Below are positions 43,193 through 60,786 of a stretch of 64,000 bases of DNA, piece by piece. The notes beneath the pieces are model-generated. The model was not told the DNA's origin. It saw only the letters and a list, made by a program, of their open reading frames with translations, and did not search any database. Position 1 is the first letter of the stretch; the number at the start of each line of letters is the position of its first letter. The stretch is from Piromyces finnis (lineage: Eukaryota; Neocallimastigomycota; Neocallimastigomycetes; Neocallimastigales; Neocallimastigaceae), in contig MCFH01000010.1 in assembly GCA_002104945.1 (NCBI GenBank), positions 988,501 to 1,052,500 on the forward strand, in the 5' to 3' direction. Made by a program: the position numbers and the translations under genes.

Positions 43193-43589
43193 GAAAAGTG
43201 TTTTTTTTTTTAATATATTCGGGTTAAATTACTTTTATTTAATTCAAAACGAAAGTCATTATTATAAACTGAAAAAAAATCTAGAAAATTAAATTGTAAA
43301 AAAAAATTATCAAAATTCATATTGCATATATTTCTAAAAAAAAAAAAAAAAATTGAATTTAAAATGACCTATTTTTTATTCAAATAATAATAAAAAAATT
43401 TTTTTATTTATATAAACTGAAATTATAATAAAAAAAAAAGTAAAAAAAAAAGTATATAAAAGTGAAATTTGTAATTATTTATTATATTTATAATTATATA
43501 TATTTTATTTATTATAATATCTATATTATTAACAGTATAAAACAATGGATTATTTATATTGTATGTATTATGTAATGTAACTTTTGAGT
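43193..43589. other. Intergenic between convergent ARC1 and RING genes
   Basis: AT-rich spacer with several A runs of 8-15 nt. Nothing else is seen. Confidence 0.6.
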
Positions 43590-44789
43590 TTATAAAAATT
43601 TTTTTTTAGAAATATCTGATTTACAATATGGGCAGTTATTATTATAATATAAAAGCCAGTTATCAATACTAAAATTTAGAAAAGTTAATATGTAGGAAGT
43701 AAATCTATTATAAAAAAATATATATATTTATATATATATTTTTTTCATTAATTATTAAAATAATTACCATTCTTGATGAAAGAAATGTTTGCAATATAAA
43801 ACTCTTATTTTTTCATTAGGGCAATAAGTTTCACGGCATATGCCACATAATTCATGAAAATCTTTATTGTAATTATTAGCATTTAATAAAGCAATATCTT
43901 TTTTAGATAAAGTTATTATTTCAAGTTTATTTAACTGTTGTTGATCTAAATGCTTTGGTAATTTTTGTTTAAGTTGATATAAAACTCTATTATAATGTCT
44001 CCTTACTATAATAAATATTAAACTAAAGGCAATAAGTAATGAATATGGTATTAATGACATTACAAATAGATCTCGAATTGGACATTTTACATTGTCTGTG
44101 AAGTCATAATGTATTAGTTTTTTTAAGGGTGAATTTGATAAAGCAATCCAAACATAATATAGATATTCAGCTGTTGAATCATAAATGTCTTTATCACTAT
44201 AAATTAAAATAGTAGTAATATAAAAACAAAATGGAAGTTATAACTAAAGTAATATTAATTTTTTATATATAAAGAAAAAAGTATTTTACATAATTGTTTC
44301 ATTAAACCTTGATGTTGTAGATGAATTAATAATGTTCTATATAAATTACAGTATTTATATTGTAATAATATTTAATTAAGACGTTGTATTAGGATTAGAT
44401 TATCATTATTAATAAAAGTTTTTTACCTCGAAATAATGACAAACTTCATATGTTTTCTTAAATTTTAGTTCTTGTTTTATTGAGCAATTTTTATTATCTA
44501 CTGTATTAAATGTGTTCTTTTTTGTTATTAAATAATTAATTATATTATCACATTTTAATTCAAAATTCTTCTTTTTAAAATAGGTATTAATCCATAAATT
44601 ATAAAAATAGTCAATTTGTTCATAATCAATTTTTTGATTTTTTACTTCATTATATGCAATTAAATCATTATGAATTTTTTTAGTTGTATCATAAATTACA
44701 ATATTTTGTGATGCTTTTACAAATGCTTGTGGAATTAACGATAAATGAATGATTGCGTGTATTAATACTAATAAACAAAACTTATTCAT
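43590..44789 (-). CDS. Membrane-anchored RING-H2 protein, probable E3 ubiquitin ligase
   Basis: A probable ubiquitin ligase of the secretory or endosomal membrane. Four exons on the minus strand (44789-44427, 44336-44290, 44196-43768, 43668-43590) join to 305 aa. An N-terminal signal peptide (MNKFCLLVLIHAIIHLSL) leads into a luminal part of ~170 residues with several Cys. One membrane helix follows (VMSLIPYSLLIAFSLIFIIV), then a cytosolic tail. The tail ends in a complete RING-H2 finger: CGIC, then CKHFFHQEC, IDNWL and CPYC. The third His-Cys group is created only by splicing across 43669-43767. The layout resembles PA-TM-RING proteins, but I cannot recognise a PA domain in the luminal part. 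The RING call is firm; the subfamily is unknown. Confidence 0.85.
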
Positions 44790-45298
44790 TGTTCTTCTAG
44801 AAAAATTTTAGTATACTTTACATAATAATTATATATAATAATTTAATTTTATATATAATAAAATAAATTTATATATTTATATAGTATAAGCAAGATAGTA
44901 ACAACACAAAAAAATACTAATGTTATAATCAAGTATTATTATTTTTAAAGATAATAATATAATGATATTAGATTAGTCAAGATTTCTCTTTATTATATTA
45001 AGCATTTCACAATTTCAATTTTTTATCTTTTATGGAAAAATGAAAAACAATATAAGAATATTTGTCTTTTTATTAAAAAAAAGTTTCATATAATAAATAT
45101 TCATTACTTAAATAAAAATAAATTTTATTACATGTAAGACAAAAAACCTTAATATTATTAAAGTGAAAAAATATAATTTTATTTAATTTTATTTTATTTT
45201 TTATTTTACTATATTGAATTGAAATTTATTGTATTGTATTGCTTTAAAATAGTTTTGCTTATATATAAGTTTAAAATAAAATAAATTTGAAATATGAA
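44790..45298. other. Upstream region of the RING-H2 gene
   Basis: AT-rich, about 0.5 kb between the RING start codon and the stop codon of the next minus-strand gene. No motif stands out. Confidence 0.55.
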
Positions 45299-47843
45299 TC
45301 AGATTATTTTCTTTTTTTGAAAACCTTTAGCATAGTCAACAGACCAACTTGGTAAATCTATATATTTAAATATATTTTTATTAAAATTGCGGATAGTGTC
45401 GATCAAAGTATATATTTTATGTTTTGATTTATTTATTTCCTCCTAAAAAATATACATTTTTTTAAATTTATTATTATGTTATTTTTATATATTGAAGTAT
45501 ATGTTATATTTATTATATAATATTTACCGATAATAAATAATATTTTTTTTTAATATCATTTGCTATTATTTCTTTAGGGAAAACATTTAATTTTAATAAA
45601 AATACTATTTGTTGTTTTATAGAGGATGATTTTATTATATATAATTTTCCATTATTAAAATTCTTGAGATTTGTATTTAAATCAAAATTTGATGCTTCAG
45701 TTCTCATAGATTTAATTCTTAATAAAACATTTTCATTTGTGATATTTTCTACTTTCTGTTCTGATGAACTAACAAATAAATAGCATTGATATCTATTCCA
45801 ATTAGATAAAATATATTTCAAATGAAGGTATTAATAAGAAATATTATAATGCAATTTAAAGAATTACTAGATATTATATATATATATATATATACACCTT
45901 TCAGTTTGATTTTCACATTTTCCCAGCAGTTCTTTTATAACTGATTTTATTGAATACTTTACGTTAATGTAAGTATCTTTATTAAAAGTCTTGATTTTAT
46001 AATTATTATTTTCAGTATATTTTTTGTTATTCACAAATTTTATATTCAGCATATTCATCATATTATCTATGATATATTCATTAAGTTTTTCAGATATATA
46101 TTGAAAGAGAATATTCTCATCATCATAAACAATCAAATAATAATTATTATCCTTAATTTAAATATTTTAGTTAAACTATTTAATATTATGGATGATTTAT
46201 TTAATAAATAATTATGTTAAAATTACTTTAAACTTTAATTGTAATGTTAGGTTTTTTGTTGAATGAAGTGATGTGTTGTCAATATTTAGTATAATAATTG
46301 GTATTTTATATTGAAATATATATTCTTTTTATATATGTAATAAAATATATTAATATTAAATTAATAACTATTTTTAACATACAATTTGATATTATATGTA
46401 ATAAATATATAAAATTTATAAATATACCACTAGAAATTATGTATTCAATATCACGATAATATTCGCAATTATTATTATAATATTTATTACTAAAAGATAA
46501 TTTAATATTTTTTTTGCTTCTTTTCTTAACTATTGTATCCATTTGATCAAAATTATTATCAAATATTTTTACTACATCTATTGATGGTTCGGTATATTTT
46601 TCTTTTTCACTTAGATCATTGTGTTCTCTAAAGCAATTTTCTAATATACTCATCCAATAACTTTTTGATTTCATATAATATTCTCTATTAACTGATAAAT
46701 TATTACTCTGCATTTCTCTTATATATATTGAAGGTGCGTGAATTGAAACTGAATTTGCAAACCTTACTAATTGCGATTTTATGACTTTATTTAATTTCTA
46801 AATTAAAATTATGATATTATTACTTTGAATATTCATTGTATTTAATAAAATAATATTAATTTTACCTTCGTTTTTATGTAATCTTCATTAACATCTTTAT
46901 ATATTTTGTCCCATTCTGATTGAAACATATAAAGGGATAAAATATCATAAAATATATACTGTTCCTGATTATTTGATATAATAAACCTTATAAATCCATT
47001 ATCACTATTTTCTGGAATTATTATTCTAGCTTTATATTCACTATTAAATATATTATTCAATATAATAATATAATTATTAGAATTATTTAATTTTTTTTTT
47101 AATAATATAAATATTATTCATACGTTGATCCAATACAATATTCAATCATTTTTTTCAAATATGAAGTATATTGTTTAAATGATAAAAATAAATTTTTTGC
47201 TGCTAATTGTTTTATATCGTTTGGAACTATATGTTTATTAATAAATGATTTATAGCTGTAGGGTGTTATATGATACTGATAATTAAATAATATATCAATA
47301 TCTATAGATCTCACTGATATTAAACACGAAAAGGAATTAGGTGATTCATTCTTAAAATAAGAATAAAAAAATTAAAAGATAGTTAATAATATTAATAATA
47401 ATTTTTTATGATATTTAATATTAATAACTAATTACTTCATATTCAATTTGAAAATTTGCTTTGTATTCATTTTTAAATGGATCTTTATTACTTTCATATT
47501 CATTTAAACATAAATATATAGGTATTTCTTTTGTATAAATATTGTTATTCTCATTTAAAGAAATTTTATTTTCATTTTGTACTCTGAAATTTTCAATTGG
47601 ATCTCTTCTGCTAAAAGATGGATATATTTTTCTATGAAATACTTTCGACTTTGGTATATACTCGATATAATCATCACAAATAGTATTTCCGTATCTTTCA
47701 GGATCGGGTTCTTTATATTTTGATGTAATGGGTATATTTATTTGATTTCTTATTATAAATGGATCATCCTCAATATGTATATATTGCTTATTATTATATA
47801 TCGCAGCACTTTTTTTTCTTAAGCAATTATTAGTGGATAACAT
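45299..47843 (-). CDS. Unrecognised multi-exon protein
   Basis: I do not recognise this gene. It reads on the minus strand from ATG 47841-47843 to TGA 45299-45301. About eight exon-sized open stretches are separated by short introns with GTA.. donors and TAG/AAG acceptors; exon 1 is about 47436-47843. Added together they give roughly 650-700 residues. The composition is rich in Asn, Ile, Lys and Tyr, but it is not simple repeat. Readable landmarks are DPERYGNTICDDYIEYIPKS in exon 1, SYWMSILENCFREHNDLSEK near 46660 and the C-terminus LPSWSVDYAKGFQKKK. I see no signal peptide, membrane helix or metal cluster. It lies head-to-tail behind the TTLL2-like gene. Splice borders are approximate and it could be two genes. 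Confidence 0.6.
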
Positions 47844-48279
<436 letters not shown>

Positions 48280-50816
48280 TTAATTATTTATAAAATTTTC
48301 ATTTTTATGATTTTGATTTAAGTATTTTTTTTTAATCTCTTTGAGCATTATATGCATATATTTCTAATTAATATAAAGAATATAATTAATAATTATTAAT
48401 AACAATAAAAATCAAATTATATGATAATAATTACTGTTCTTAATTGATCTTGGGGATACATTGTTTTTGTTATATTATTAAAAGGAAATATTTTTTTGAA
48501 ATTTCCGATTTCTTCTTTGGTGTCTGATATTTGGGATTTTTTTTTATCTAATAATAATTCATTTATAAAATTAAATAAATTTATTATAATTCTATAACCA
48601 TTATATTATTTTTATTTTTATTTATAAACATCAATTAATATACTTTTTTTAATTCTATTGTTGTTTTCTGTCATTGAAAGTAATTTACTTCTATATTTAT
48701 TTTGAATATTCTAGGAATTATTTTATATAAATTATATATTTATTAAATAGCTCATGTCAGAATATATATATATATATAACTTACATATTCATTTGCATCT
48801 ATTTGTGCTAATTTTAAAAGTTCTATATTTTCTACTTCGAGCAAATTAACAACATCATTAAGTAATGCCTATTTATTAAATGAGAGAAAAAATTATTATT
48901 ATTACATTAAAGTTTAAAAATCTTATACTGGTTATATATATATATATATATACCGTTTTAACTATAGTATCAATATAGCATTCATTATTTAGTGCTGGAC
49001 TTAAATTAACCTCCTAATTTAATATTTATGAATTTATTTAAGTATTTTGTTTTTTCATGTTATATATATATATAATTAATGATATACCAATAACCACGGT
49101 TTTAATGAGTTATCTATAATTATATCAAATCCAAATAATTCAAAACATTGACTATTATCGTCTTTTGTTTCATAAATTGCTGGTAATAAAGTTAATATTA
49201 TTATTGCTTTAATTCTTTTTTATTTTTTATTATATTTAAGAATTATACATTATTAAAATAATTGAATATATATAGATTATTATTAAATATAGTATATAAT
49301 ATATATTATTTAATACAAAAAATATTTACTTATTCCAGATAATTTCAAAATTTATTTTATTTTCTTTAAAATAACTTCTTAATTTTTTTAAAGACCATTT
49401 ACATCCGGGTCCAACTTTATCTTTGGTATTATTCAATTCCGGACTGAGTTTATTAATTGAAGTATTAGTTAGATGTGAAAAAACATTTGTTATATCATCG
49501 GTATCATATTTATTCTAAATTAAAATGAAAAATATTATATGAATTTTATATATTTATTTCACTTATTATTTACTATACTTTTTATATATTCTGTTAATTT
49601 AAAATGTATTTTTTAAAAAAAATATATTACTGTTGCGAATCTCGCAAGTCCTTCTTCATATAGATAAATATTTAATGGATAAGTCCCTTTAACCATTACA
49701 TAACTATATTTTTTTAAATATTATCATATTTTAAATATTATTATAAATATGATAATATATTTTAAATATGACTATATATTACCATCGTAAATCAAATTTA
49801 TATCCTGATATTAATAATGGATCTCTTATATATTTCTGAAGAACAATTCTATATAAAATATAAATATTTTAATAATAATTATTATTTTTAATTTATATTA
49901 ATTATATATATTAAAATTACCTATTATTATATGTTAAGTCATTTAATGATTTTATAATAAAAATTCCTCTTCCTCGAGATAAATCAGTTGGTTTACATAT
50001 CCATATTGTCTAATTATATGTATTTATTTAATAAAATTAATAATTATTATATATTTATTTAAATAATTTTTCAGTTTTCATATAAATAAGCTTGAGTATA
50101 CATTTATATTCTTTTCTCTTTCTTCTGAATAATACTTAATGAAAGATAGATATTCTGTAGGTAAAATAAATGATTTTGGAAAAAAATTATAGCAAGAACC
50201 ATAGCTTCCTTTTAGCATTCTTAGTAATCGGAAAAGTGCATCCTTCATATATGGTTCGTATTAAAATAATTAAAATATTACTGATTAATTATTTAAAACG
50301 CTTGTTATATAATAATAATAATAATTAACTTATATTCATTTTTTTTATGAAAAAGAAATTTTTTTCTTATAATTGTAAAGTGAAATTAATTTATGTACTT
50401 TCTTAGTTATCCATGTATTTCTTGGTAGTGATATATGATTTAAACGTTGATAATCTTTACAATTTTCATAATCCGTTTTCCTATATCTCTTTCCTTGCCA
50501 CCATAAATTCCACCAAGGTGATTCATTTTCGATATATTCTTCCCATCCTTTCAATAGTTTAATGATAATTAAGTATCACATTTGTAGTTATAATATTATT
50601 AATATAAATTTACTAAAATATTGCTTGAACTATACCTCTTTCTTGTAAAATACTTTTTAATAGTGTAGGCCCTTTATCTGATATTTTATAATAAAACTTT
50701 GGCTTATCTTTACTTTTAATTTTTAAATTATAGTCTTTGATATTTGATGAGTATCGACTAATTAATTTATTTATTTTATTATTAGTATTGATATCTGGTA
50801 AATGTATTCTATTCAT
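48280..50816 (-). CDS. Tubulin tyrosine ligase-like protein, TTLL2-like
   Basis: An ATP-grasp enzyme that probably adds glutamates to tubulin tails, mainly on axonemal microtubules (family knowledge). It reads on the minus strand from ATG 50814-50816 to TAA 48280-48282 through about 12 short exons. TTL-domain landmarks appear in order: [37 protein letters not shown], then [16 protein letters not shown] (ATP binding), [44 protein letters not shown], and [13 protein letters not shown] followed by [13 protein letters not shown] (metal and ATP site). The last E-V-N-L-S-P is split from KPWLL by an intron. The best remembered match is animal TTLL2. The tail after the TTL domain is short. It is divergent from the adenosine-specific kinase gene across 568 nt. 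This gene, with CFAP44, points to a flagellum. Confidence 0.92.
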
Positions 50817-51384
50817 ATTGATTTATAACTTTTATAATAAATATTGAAAAAATAAAAGGGGAAATTATTAATATTATAATTATAATATAATATGATAAGA
50901 AAAAAAATTATAATTAATAATATACTCGGTTTCTGAAATTAATATAATGTGATAGTAATTTTATTTTTTGTAAAATTTAATAAGATTAATGATTGATATC
51001 ATTTTATAAATGTGTTTAAAAGAAAAAGTAATAAATGAAAAACCTATATAAAAATTTCAGTAAAAAATAAATTTTAAATATTGCATTTTAAACTTTAATT
51101 ACAATTAATTTCTTATTCATAAATATTTATTATATAATATCTGGGGTTAACAAATATATTTTAAATTATTAAAATATATTTGTTATAAATTTTCCTTTGA
51201 TTGAAAAAAAATATTCATAGTATTAGTATAATTATTTATATTTATTTATCTTGTATATAGCGTAACAATCACGTGATACATTGTAATAATAAACTATACA
51301 TTTCAAAATTTAATAATTTAATTATAAAACTAATTACTTTTTTTTTTTCTTAATTTAAAAAAATTATAAAAAATTAAAATAAAA
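50817..51384. promoter_or_regulatory. Divergent promoter region, TTLL2-like / adenosine-specific kinase
   Basis: 568 nt between two divergent genes. It holds one TCACGTGA palindrome (51269-51276), about 108 nt from the plus-strand start and 450 nt from the minus-strand start. The rest is AT-rich. Confidence 0.45.
51269..51276. promoter_or_regulatory. TCACGTGA E-box upstream of adenosine-specific kinase
   Basis: A perfect palindrome with a CACGTG core, inside ACAATCACGTGATA. It shares CAATCACGTGA with the TFB5 promoter and sits at nearly the same distance from the start codon. Confidence 0.5.
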
Positions 51385-52399
51385 ATGGTTGAAATTCAAA
51401 CTGTTACTGTTGAAAATCCAGAAGAACTTAACTTAATTCTTGGTCAATCCCACTTTATTAAGACTGTTGAAGATTTATATGAAATTTTAATTCAATCTTC
51501 TATGACTATAAAATTCGGTTTAGCTTTCTGTGAAGCTTCTGGGTAAATAATACAAAAGTTATTTTTTATTTTTTTTTTTTTTTAAAAAAAAGTTAAATAG
51601 AATGATTATTAATGTATTATTTTAGTTAAATTAGTAATGTTTAATAACAAAAAGTTCCATTATATGAATATTAATAAATAAGTAGTAGTATTTTCTAAAT
51701 AATAATAATAATTATAATAATAATAAAGAATAATAGAAATATAATTCAAAAATTGTTTTATATTTGAAACTTTATTATAAATGTATATTTATTTTAATTT
51801 GTTTATTTATATAAAAATTAGCATTTTAAAAATATATTTAATTATATTAACAAAGATGTATTAATAAAATAATATTTTATTTCAAATTTATTATATAGTG
51901 ACCGTCTTATCAGATTTGATGGTAATGATCAAGAATTAATTGATTTAGCTGTTAAGAATGCCAAGAACATTGCTTGTGGTCACTCTTTCATTATTTTCAT
52001 GAAGAATGCCTTCCCAATTAATGTTTTAAATGCTGTCAAGAATTGCAGTGAAGTCTGCAGAGTAAGCGATTAAAAAAGTAAATATAATAGTATAAAATAT
52101 ATTTATTAATTTAATAATAATTCAAATAGATTTACTGTGCTACTGCTAACCCACTCGATGTTGTTGTCGCTGTTAACAGTAATGGTTATCGTGGTATTAT
52201 GGGTGTTATTGATGGTAATATATATTTTTATTAAATTATAATTATTATAAAGTAATGTGATTCATAATTGACTAATGTAATGATAAAAATATCTTTTCGA
52301 TTATTTTAAAAAATAGGCGCTACTCCACTTGGTGTTGAAACTGAAAAAGACCAAGAAGACCGTAAAAAGTTACTTCAAGCCTTTGGTTACAAGCGTTAA
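51385..52399 (+). CDS. Adenosine-specific kinase family protein (PF04008, formerly DUF355)
   Basis: A small protein of a family found chiefly in archaea and bacteria and named after adenosine-binding members; the in vivo reaction is not well settled. Four exons (51385-51542, 51899-52061, 52130-52214, 52317-52399) join to 162 aa, the usual full length. Family hallmarks are all present: [82 protein letters not shown] and the C-terminal FGYKR. Introns sit at a Gly codon, after VCR and after VIDG. The protein looks intact. The taxonomic spread of the family makes lateral gain followed by intron gain likely (inference). It is divergent from the TTLL2-like gene and has an E-box at about -108. Confidence 0.92.
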
Positions 52400-55300
52400 A
52401 TATCTTTTTGTTTTTCATATTATGATTGTTAAAATAATTTAGTAAATAGAACTATTTAACTTAAAAGAGTGCATTCATATTTATAGTAATCATTTAAATA
52501 TTAAAATATTATATATTTGTATTATAATTGTTAATATATATAATGATGTAAAAAATGTAAAAGCAAAATATAAATAATTCTAATAAAGAGCAAATAAAGT
52601 ATATTTTTATACACTTTGAAAAATAAGAAAATAAATTTTATTTTAATTATTAATATCAAATATTATAAAAATATGTGTAGTATATTTTATGATTTTATAA
52701 TTATGAATAATATAAATTGAGCATTATGTTTTATTTTTTTTTTAATGATTAATATAATTAGAAAAAAGGTTTGATAATGAAAAGTACCATTATTTTTAAA
52801 GTATGTATAATATATTTTAACAAATTTTTATTTGTACAACAATAAAATTGTAATTAATTTAACTGAATAAACGTTACACAAAATAAATTGTTATTGAATG
52901 AACATATTGTAAAAAAATAAAATATTTTACTTTTGTATATTACAAAAGCAATTTTATTTTTATAATAATAAACATATGTTTGTATGCTTATATAGAATAA
53001 AAGTTACATTTATTTACATATATTCTCATTTTATAATGAAAAATTTAATCTATTACTTTTTTTTATTTAAATAATTGTTAACTAAACTAATAATTAAATG
53101 TTATACAAAATTTTAATTTAAATTTTAACATCATTAAATCAAATTAAATTAAATCTTATTAATTTTTTAATTAAAATAGCTACTATAGTGTATAAGATCA
53201 TTAAATTGGTAATTAAAACTCTTGTTACATTTATAAAAAAAAACAAAATTTTACTTATAGTATTATTATATGTTGGCTATTATAATTTTATTCACAAAAA
53301 TATTAAACTCCGATTACTAATTATATTAAAATATTTTAAATTTATAAAATGTTTTTTTATGATCAATCAATCATCAATCATAATTTTACTATAATTCTCT
53401 ATATCATTGTATTACTAAGTTTGGTTTTAATTAATATATGTTTATTAATAAATAAAGAAGTATTTATTTAAATACAAAATTGTACTACGTATTACATTTA
53501 TTTATATTTTATTTAAATATAGTAACATTTAGTAGGAAATGAAATGTGGCTTCATAATGTATATTATAAATATGTGCAAATATTATGTATATAAAAAAGG
53601 CATGAATTAAAATATGGGGTTTGTGCTTATTATGAATGAGGTTTGTTAATCTTTTTTAATTGTTTCATAAATTATTAATTATAAAAAGGAAAGTAATATA
53701 TTAATTTTTATTGATAAATATTCATATGAATGTATTTTGTAACGTAACACATAAATATTTATTTAATAAAATAGAATTAATATATTTTATTTTCTTTAAT
53801 CTATATGTGTTTATTTTATGAATGAATGATTAATAGTATTAATATTTTTTTTCTTAAAATTTTTTGTGTAAATTAAATATACTTATATTATTATTGTAAT
53901 ACATTAAATATATAAAAAAAATTAACATTTACATTTAATTTCCGAAAATAATAAATGATTTGTTATTGTTTATGATTTATAATTAATAAATATAAATGAA
54001 TATCAATTAAATGAAAATATATATATATATACATACTGATGAATGTATGAATTTTCGTTTTAATAGATTAATTCAACTAACAATAGCGAGCTATTATAAT
54101 AGAATAGTTTAACATATCAATATATCTTAATTTTTTGTATTATTGAATCCAGAAATTCCAAACATTCAAAATGAATAAAAATATAAATAATCAATTATTA
54201 TTCTATATTCTTATTTTTTAAAATTCTTTAATAAATTTAACATTATAAATGTGAGTATATATAAAAAAACAAACTCAGAAATATATTACATATAATAAGT
54301 ATTATATGAATGCAACATTATATTTAAAACACAAAATTAAAATTAGAATTTATAAGTAGAATTTTAAAAATTTAATTTTTTTAAAATATTAACTATTTAA
54401 TCATAAAAGTTAAATTCCATCTTTGGAAATATCTAATTATATATTATAATTTCGACATAATTTACAAAGAGTATGATAAAAGTATGATAAAAATAAAATT
54501 GAAAAAATCTTTAAATAATTAAAATGTAACTTTATGTATTTAATAAATATTCAAAATTTTATATTTTTAATAGTTTCTTTTTTTTTTTTTTTTAAAAATG
54601 AAATATTATAATGAAGTATGTATTTTACAATATTAAAATAATATATAATGTTTTATTTATACTATAAATAAGGAAATTTTAATTAATTTTATTTAATTAA
54701 AAATATTTATTATAAAATAAATTAAATAAGATAAATCTTTTTTTTTTTTTTTTGATTTGAAATATATAATATTAAAAATATTTAATAAAATATCTTATAT
54801 TCATAAAACAAAATTAAAAATATATTTTTTATTTAGTAAACCTTAAAAACTTTTTATTATTAGATAAATAATACTTAATAAATAATAAAAAGTAGAGGTT
54901 TATTAATACAAAAACCTACAAATTAAATTTTAAATTTTATTAAATTTTATATCTTGTTATTGATAATATATTACTTGCTTAACAATAGTTCAATAGTTTA
55001 AATATTTTTATACATTGATTGTTTTTTTTTTTTTATTGTAAAACAGCGTTACAATAAAAATTAATTTATAAATTGTAGATTACACACATATTTTGTGAAA
55101 TGAATATGAAATTTGTGTTGTGATTATAAATTTAAAATCTATTATTGATGTATTAATTAGTTGAATAATATTACATTAAAATAAATAAATAATAATTTAT
55201 TATTATTATTAATTGAATTGTAATAGATTTTGTATTAGTTTTTTTTTTTTTTTTTTTTTTGCTTTAATATTAGTTTTTCATCTTCATTATATAATTTAGT

Positions 55301-56584
55301 ATGAATATATAATTTATAGTTGTACTATTTAATTTCCATTAAATAGTATAAAACAATAACTTAAAAATTATAGTATTAATAAAAGCATTCGATAGTTATT
55401 TAGAAATTTTTAGTAATTATTCAAAATTTACTAATAAACTTCATATGTGTTATTTTTTTTTAAAAAAACTTCAAAAAATAAAAAATAATAAAATTGAATT
55501 AAAAGTTAATAAGGTTATTATAAATTATTTAATTTTTGCTTTTTTTATTTTAATAATAGAAATATAATATAGTAATAATAATAAAAATAAATTATGGTTA
55601 ATTAACATGCTTTTAATAATTCAAAATTATAAAATCAAAGAGCGCTTATATTTGTAAAATAAAATTAAAAATACTAAATTTTTAATTATAAAAGCCAATT
55701 TAACATTAATAATTTAACTTTTTAAATTAACTTTATAGTAATAATAGTGTATCATCTAAATTATGTTTATTTATATTTTTGCGACACTATTATCAATTAT
55801 CATATTATTTATAATAAGTTATTATATCTAATGTTATAATTTGTATTTTTAGAATTGTGGTTTCGATAAATAAATTAATATTATAAAAACCTTTGATAGC
55901 CATATCCTTTTCTATTATAAACCAAAAAAAACATACACACAATAATAATATAATTTTAATAGTAAATATATTATAGTTTATTTGCATTTGTAATATTTCA
56001 ATAAGAAGTTGTGCTAGCTGTATTTTATTCATTTTTTAAATATAATTAAACAATTTTATATATTATAGAATATATTATAATACATTTTATATAATATTAT
56101 TAACTTCCTGTTGTTTGTGATTTAAAAATTAAAAAAATGTAATACAATATATTATAATAAATTGCAATATATATTAATATATATTTCACATTATAGTTAA
56201 ATATTGATATAAATGAAATATATTGTGTATCAATGTAGTATATTATTATTTATAATTTAATTATATATTTTGTATTTGTAAAATGTAACTAAAAAAATAT
56301 GATTAGATAATATATAAAATATATAAATAAATAAAAATCTATTTAATGTAATATAAAGTTAATTATTTAATAAATTGTTAAAAGTGTCGTAAAATAAATT
56401 TTTTTTTTTATTTCTGATAAATAAATAAATTAAAATAATTAAATAGTAACAAAAATTTTTAATATAAATTTTTTTAATTATTATTTTTTTTTTTTTTTAA
56501 TTAAATTTCATCTTTTATTTCTTTTATTATTATTTTTAACGACTTTCTTTAATTTTTCTTTTTCTTTTTTTATTTTATTCATTC

Positions 56585-56615
<31 letters not shown>

Positions 56616-57314
56616 CTTATTTTATTAATTATATGTAATAACGTATAATTCTATACATTCTACATTTAATATAATATAAAATAACTTTTTAAATAATTAT
56701 TTAATAATAAATAGTTATTAATTTCTTTTAATTATTTAATATAAAATTTATTGTAACATACATTTAATAAATTCTTTTAATAATTATCATTATTAACTGA
56801 AGGAAAAAAAAAATACATTTAACTTACTGTACAAAAGCTTACACAAATTTTTGATTAAGATATTGATAAATTAATAAAAAGTCTTAAAATTTAAAAGAAC
56901 TCTTAAACAATAAGAAATCATATTGAGAAAAAGAAATAAAATATTATTAAAATTTTATACACAATTTGAGTTGTATTGAAAATCAAAGAACATTATAAAT
57001 TATAAAGTAATTTAATGTATTTAATATATTAAAACCTTTCTTTCTCTTATTTCTAATATATAAACGTAAACAATATTAATAAATAAAAGGATAAATATAA
57101 AATAAAGTATTTTGAAAATTTATATATATATATATATATAATATTAAATATTAAAAACTATATAATATATCATCTTGAACGTAATATTTTTTAAGGTATT
57201 TTAAAAATTATAATATATAATGTTTTTTTATTGTTTTTTTTTAAAAAACTTCATATAACATTATTATAACATTAAAATATTATTATTAAATATATAATAA
57301 TATTCTAGTCTACA
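52400..57314. other. 4.9 kb gene desert, very AT-rich
   Basis: I find no gene or RNA here. Open frames such as 53188-53394 (+) and 55805-56032 (-) are rich in Ile, Leu, Lys and Tyr as chance frames in AT-rich DNA would be, and carry no motif. Long T runs occur near 54577-54592, 54739-54753, 55240-55260 and 56588-56609. The last kilobase presumably contains the NDT80-like promoter, which may be long. Confidence 0.6.

Positions 57315-60786
<3,472 letters not shown>

Noticed and set aside
53188-53394. 68-codon plus-strand hydrophobic frame
   Set aside because: Ile/Leu/Lys/Tyr-rich as chance frames are here; isolated in a gene desert.
55805-56032. 75-codon minus-strand frame with a hydrophobic stretch
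   Set aside because: One possible helix is not enough evidence at this base composition.
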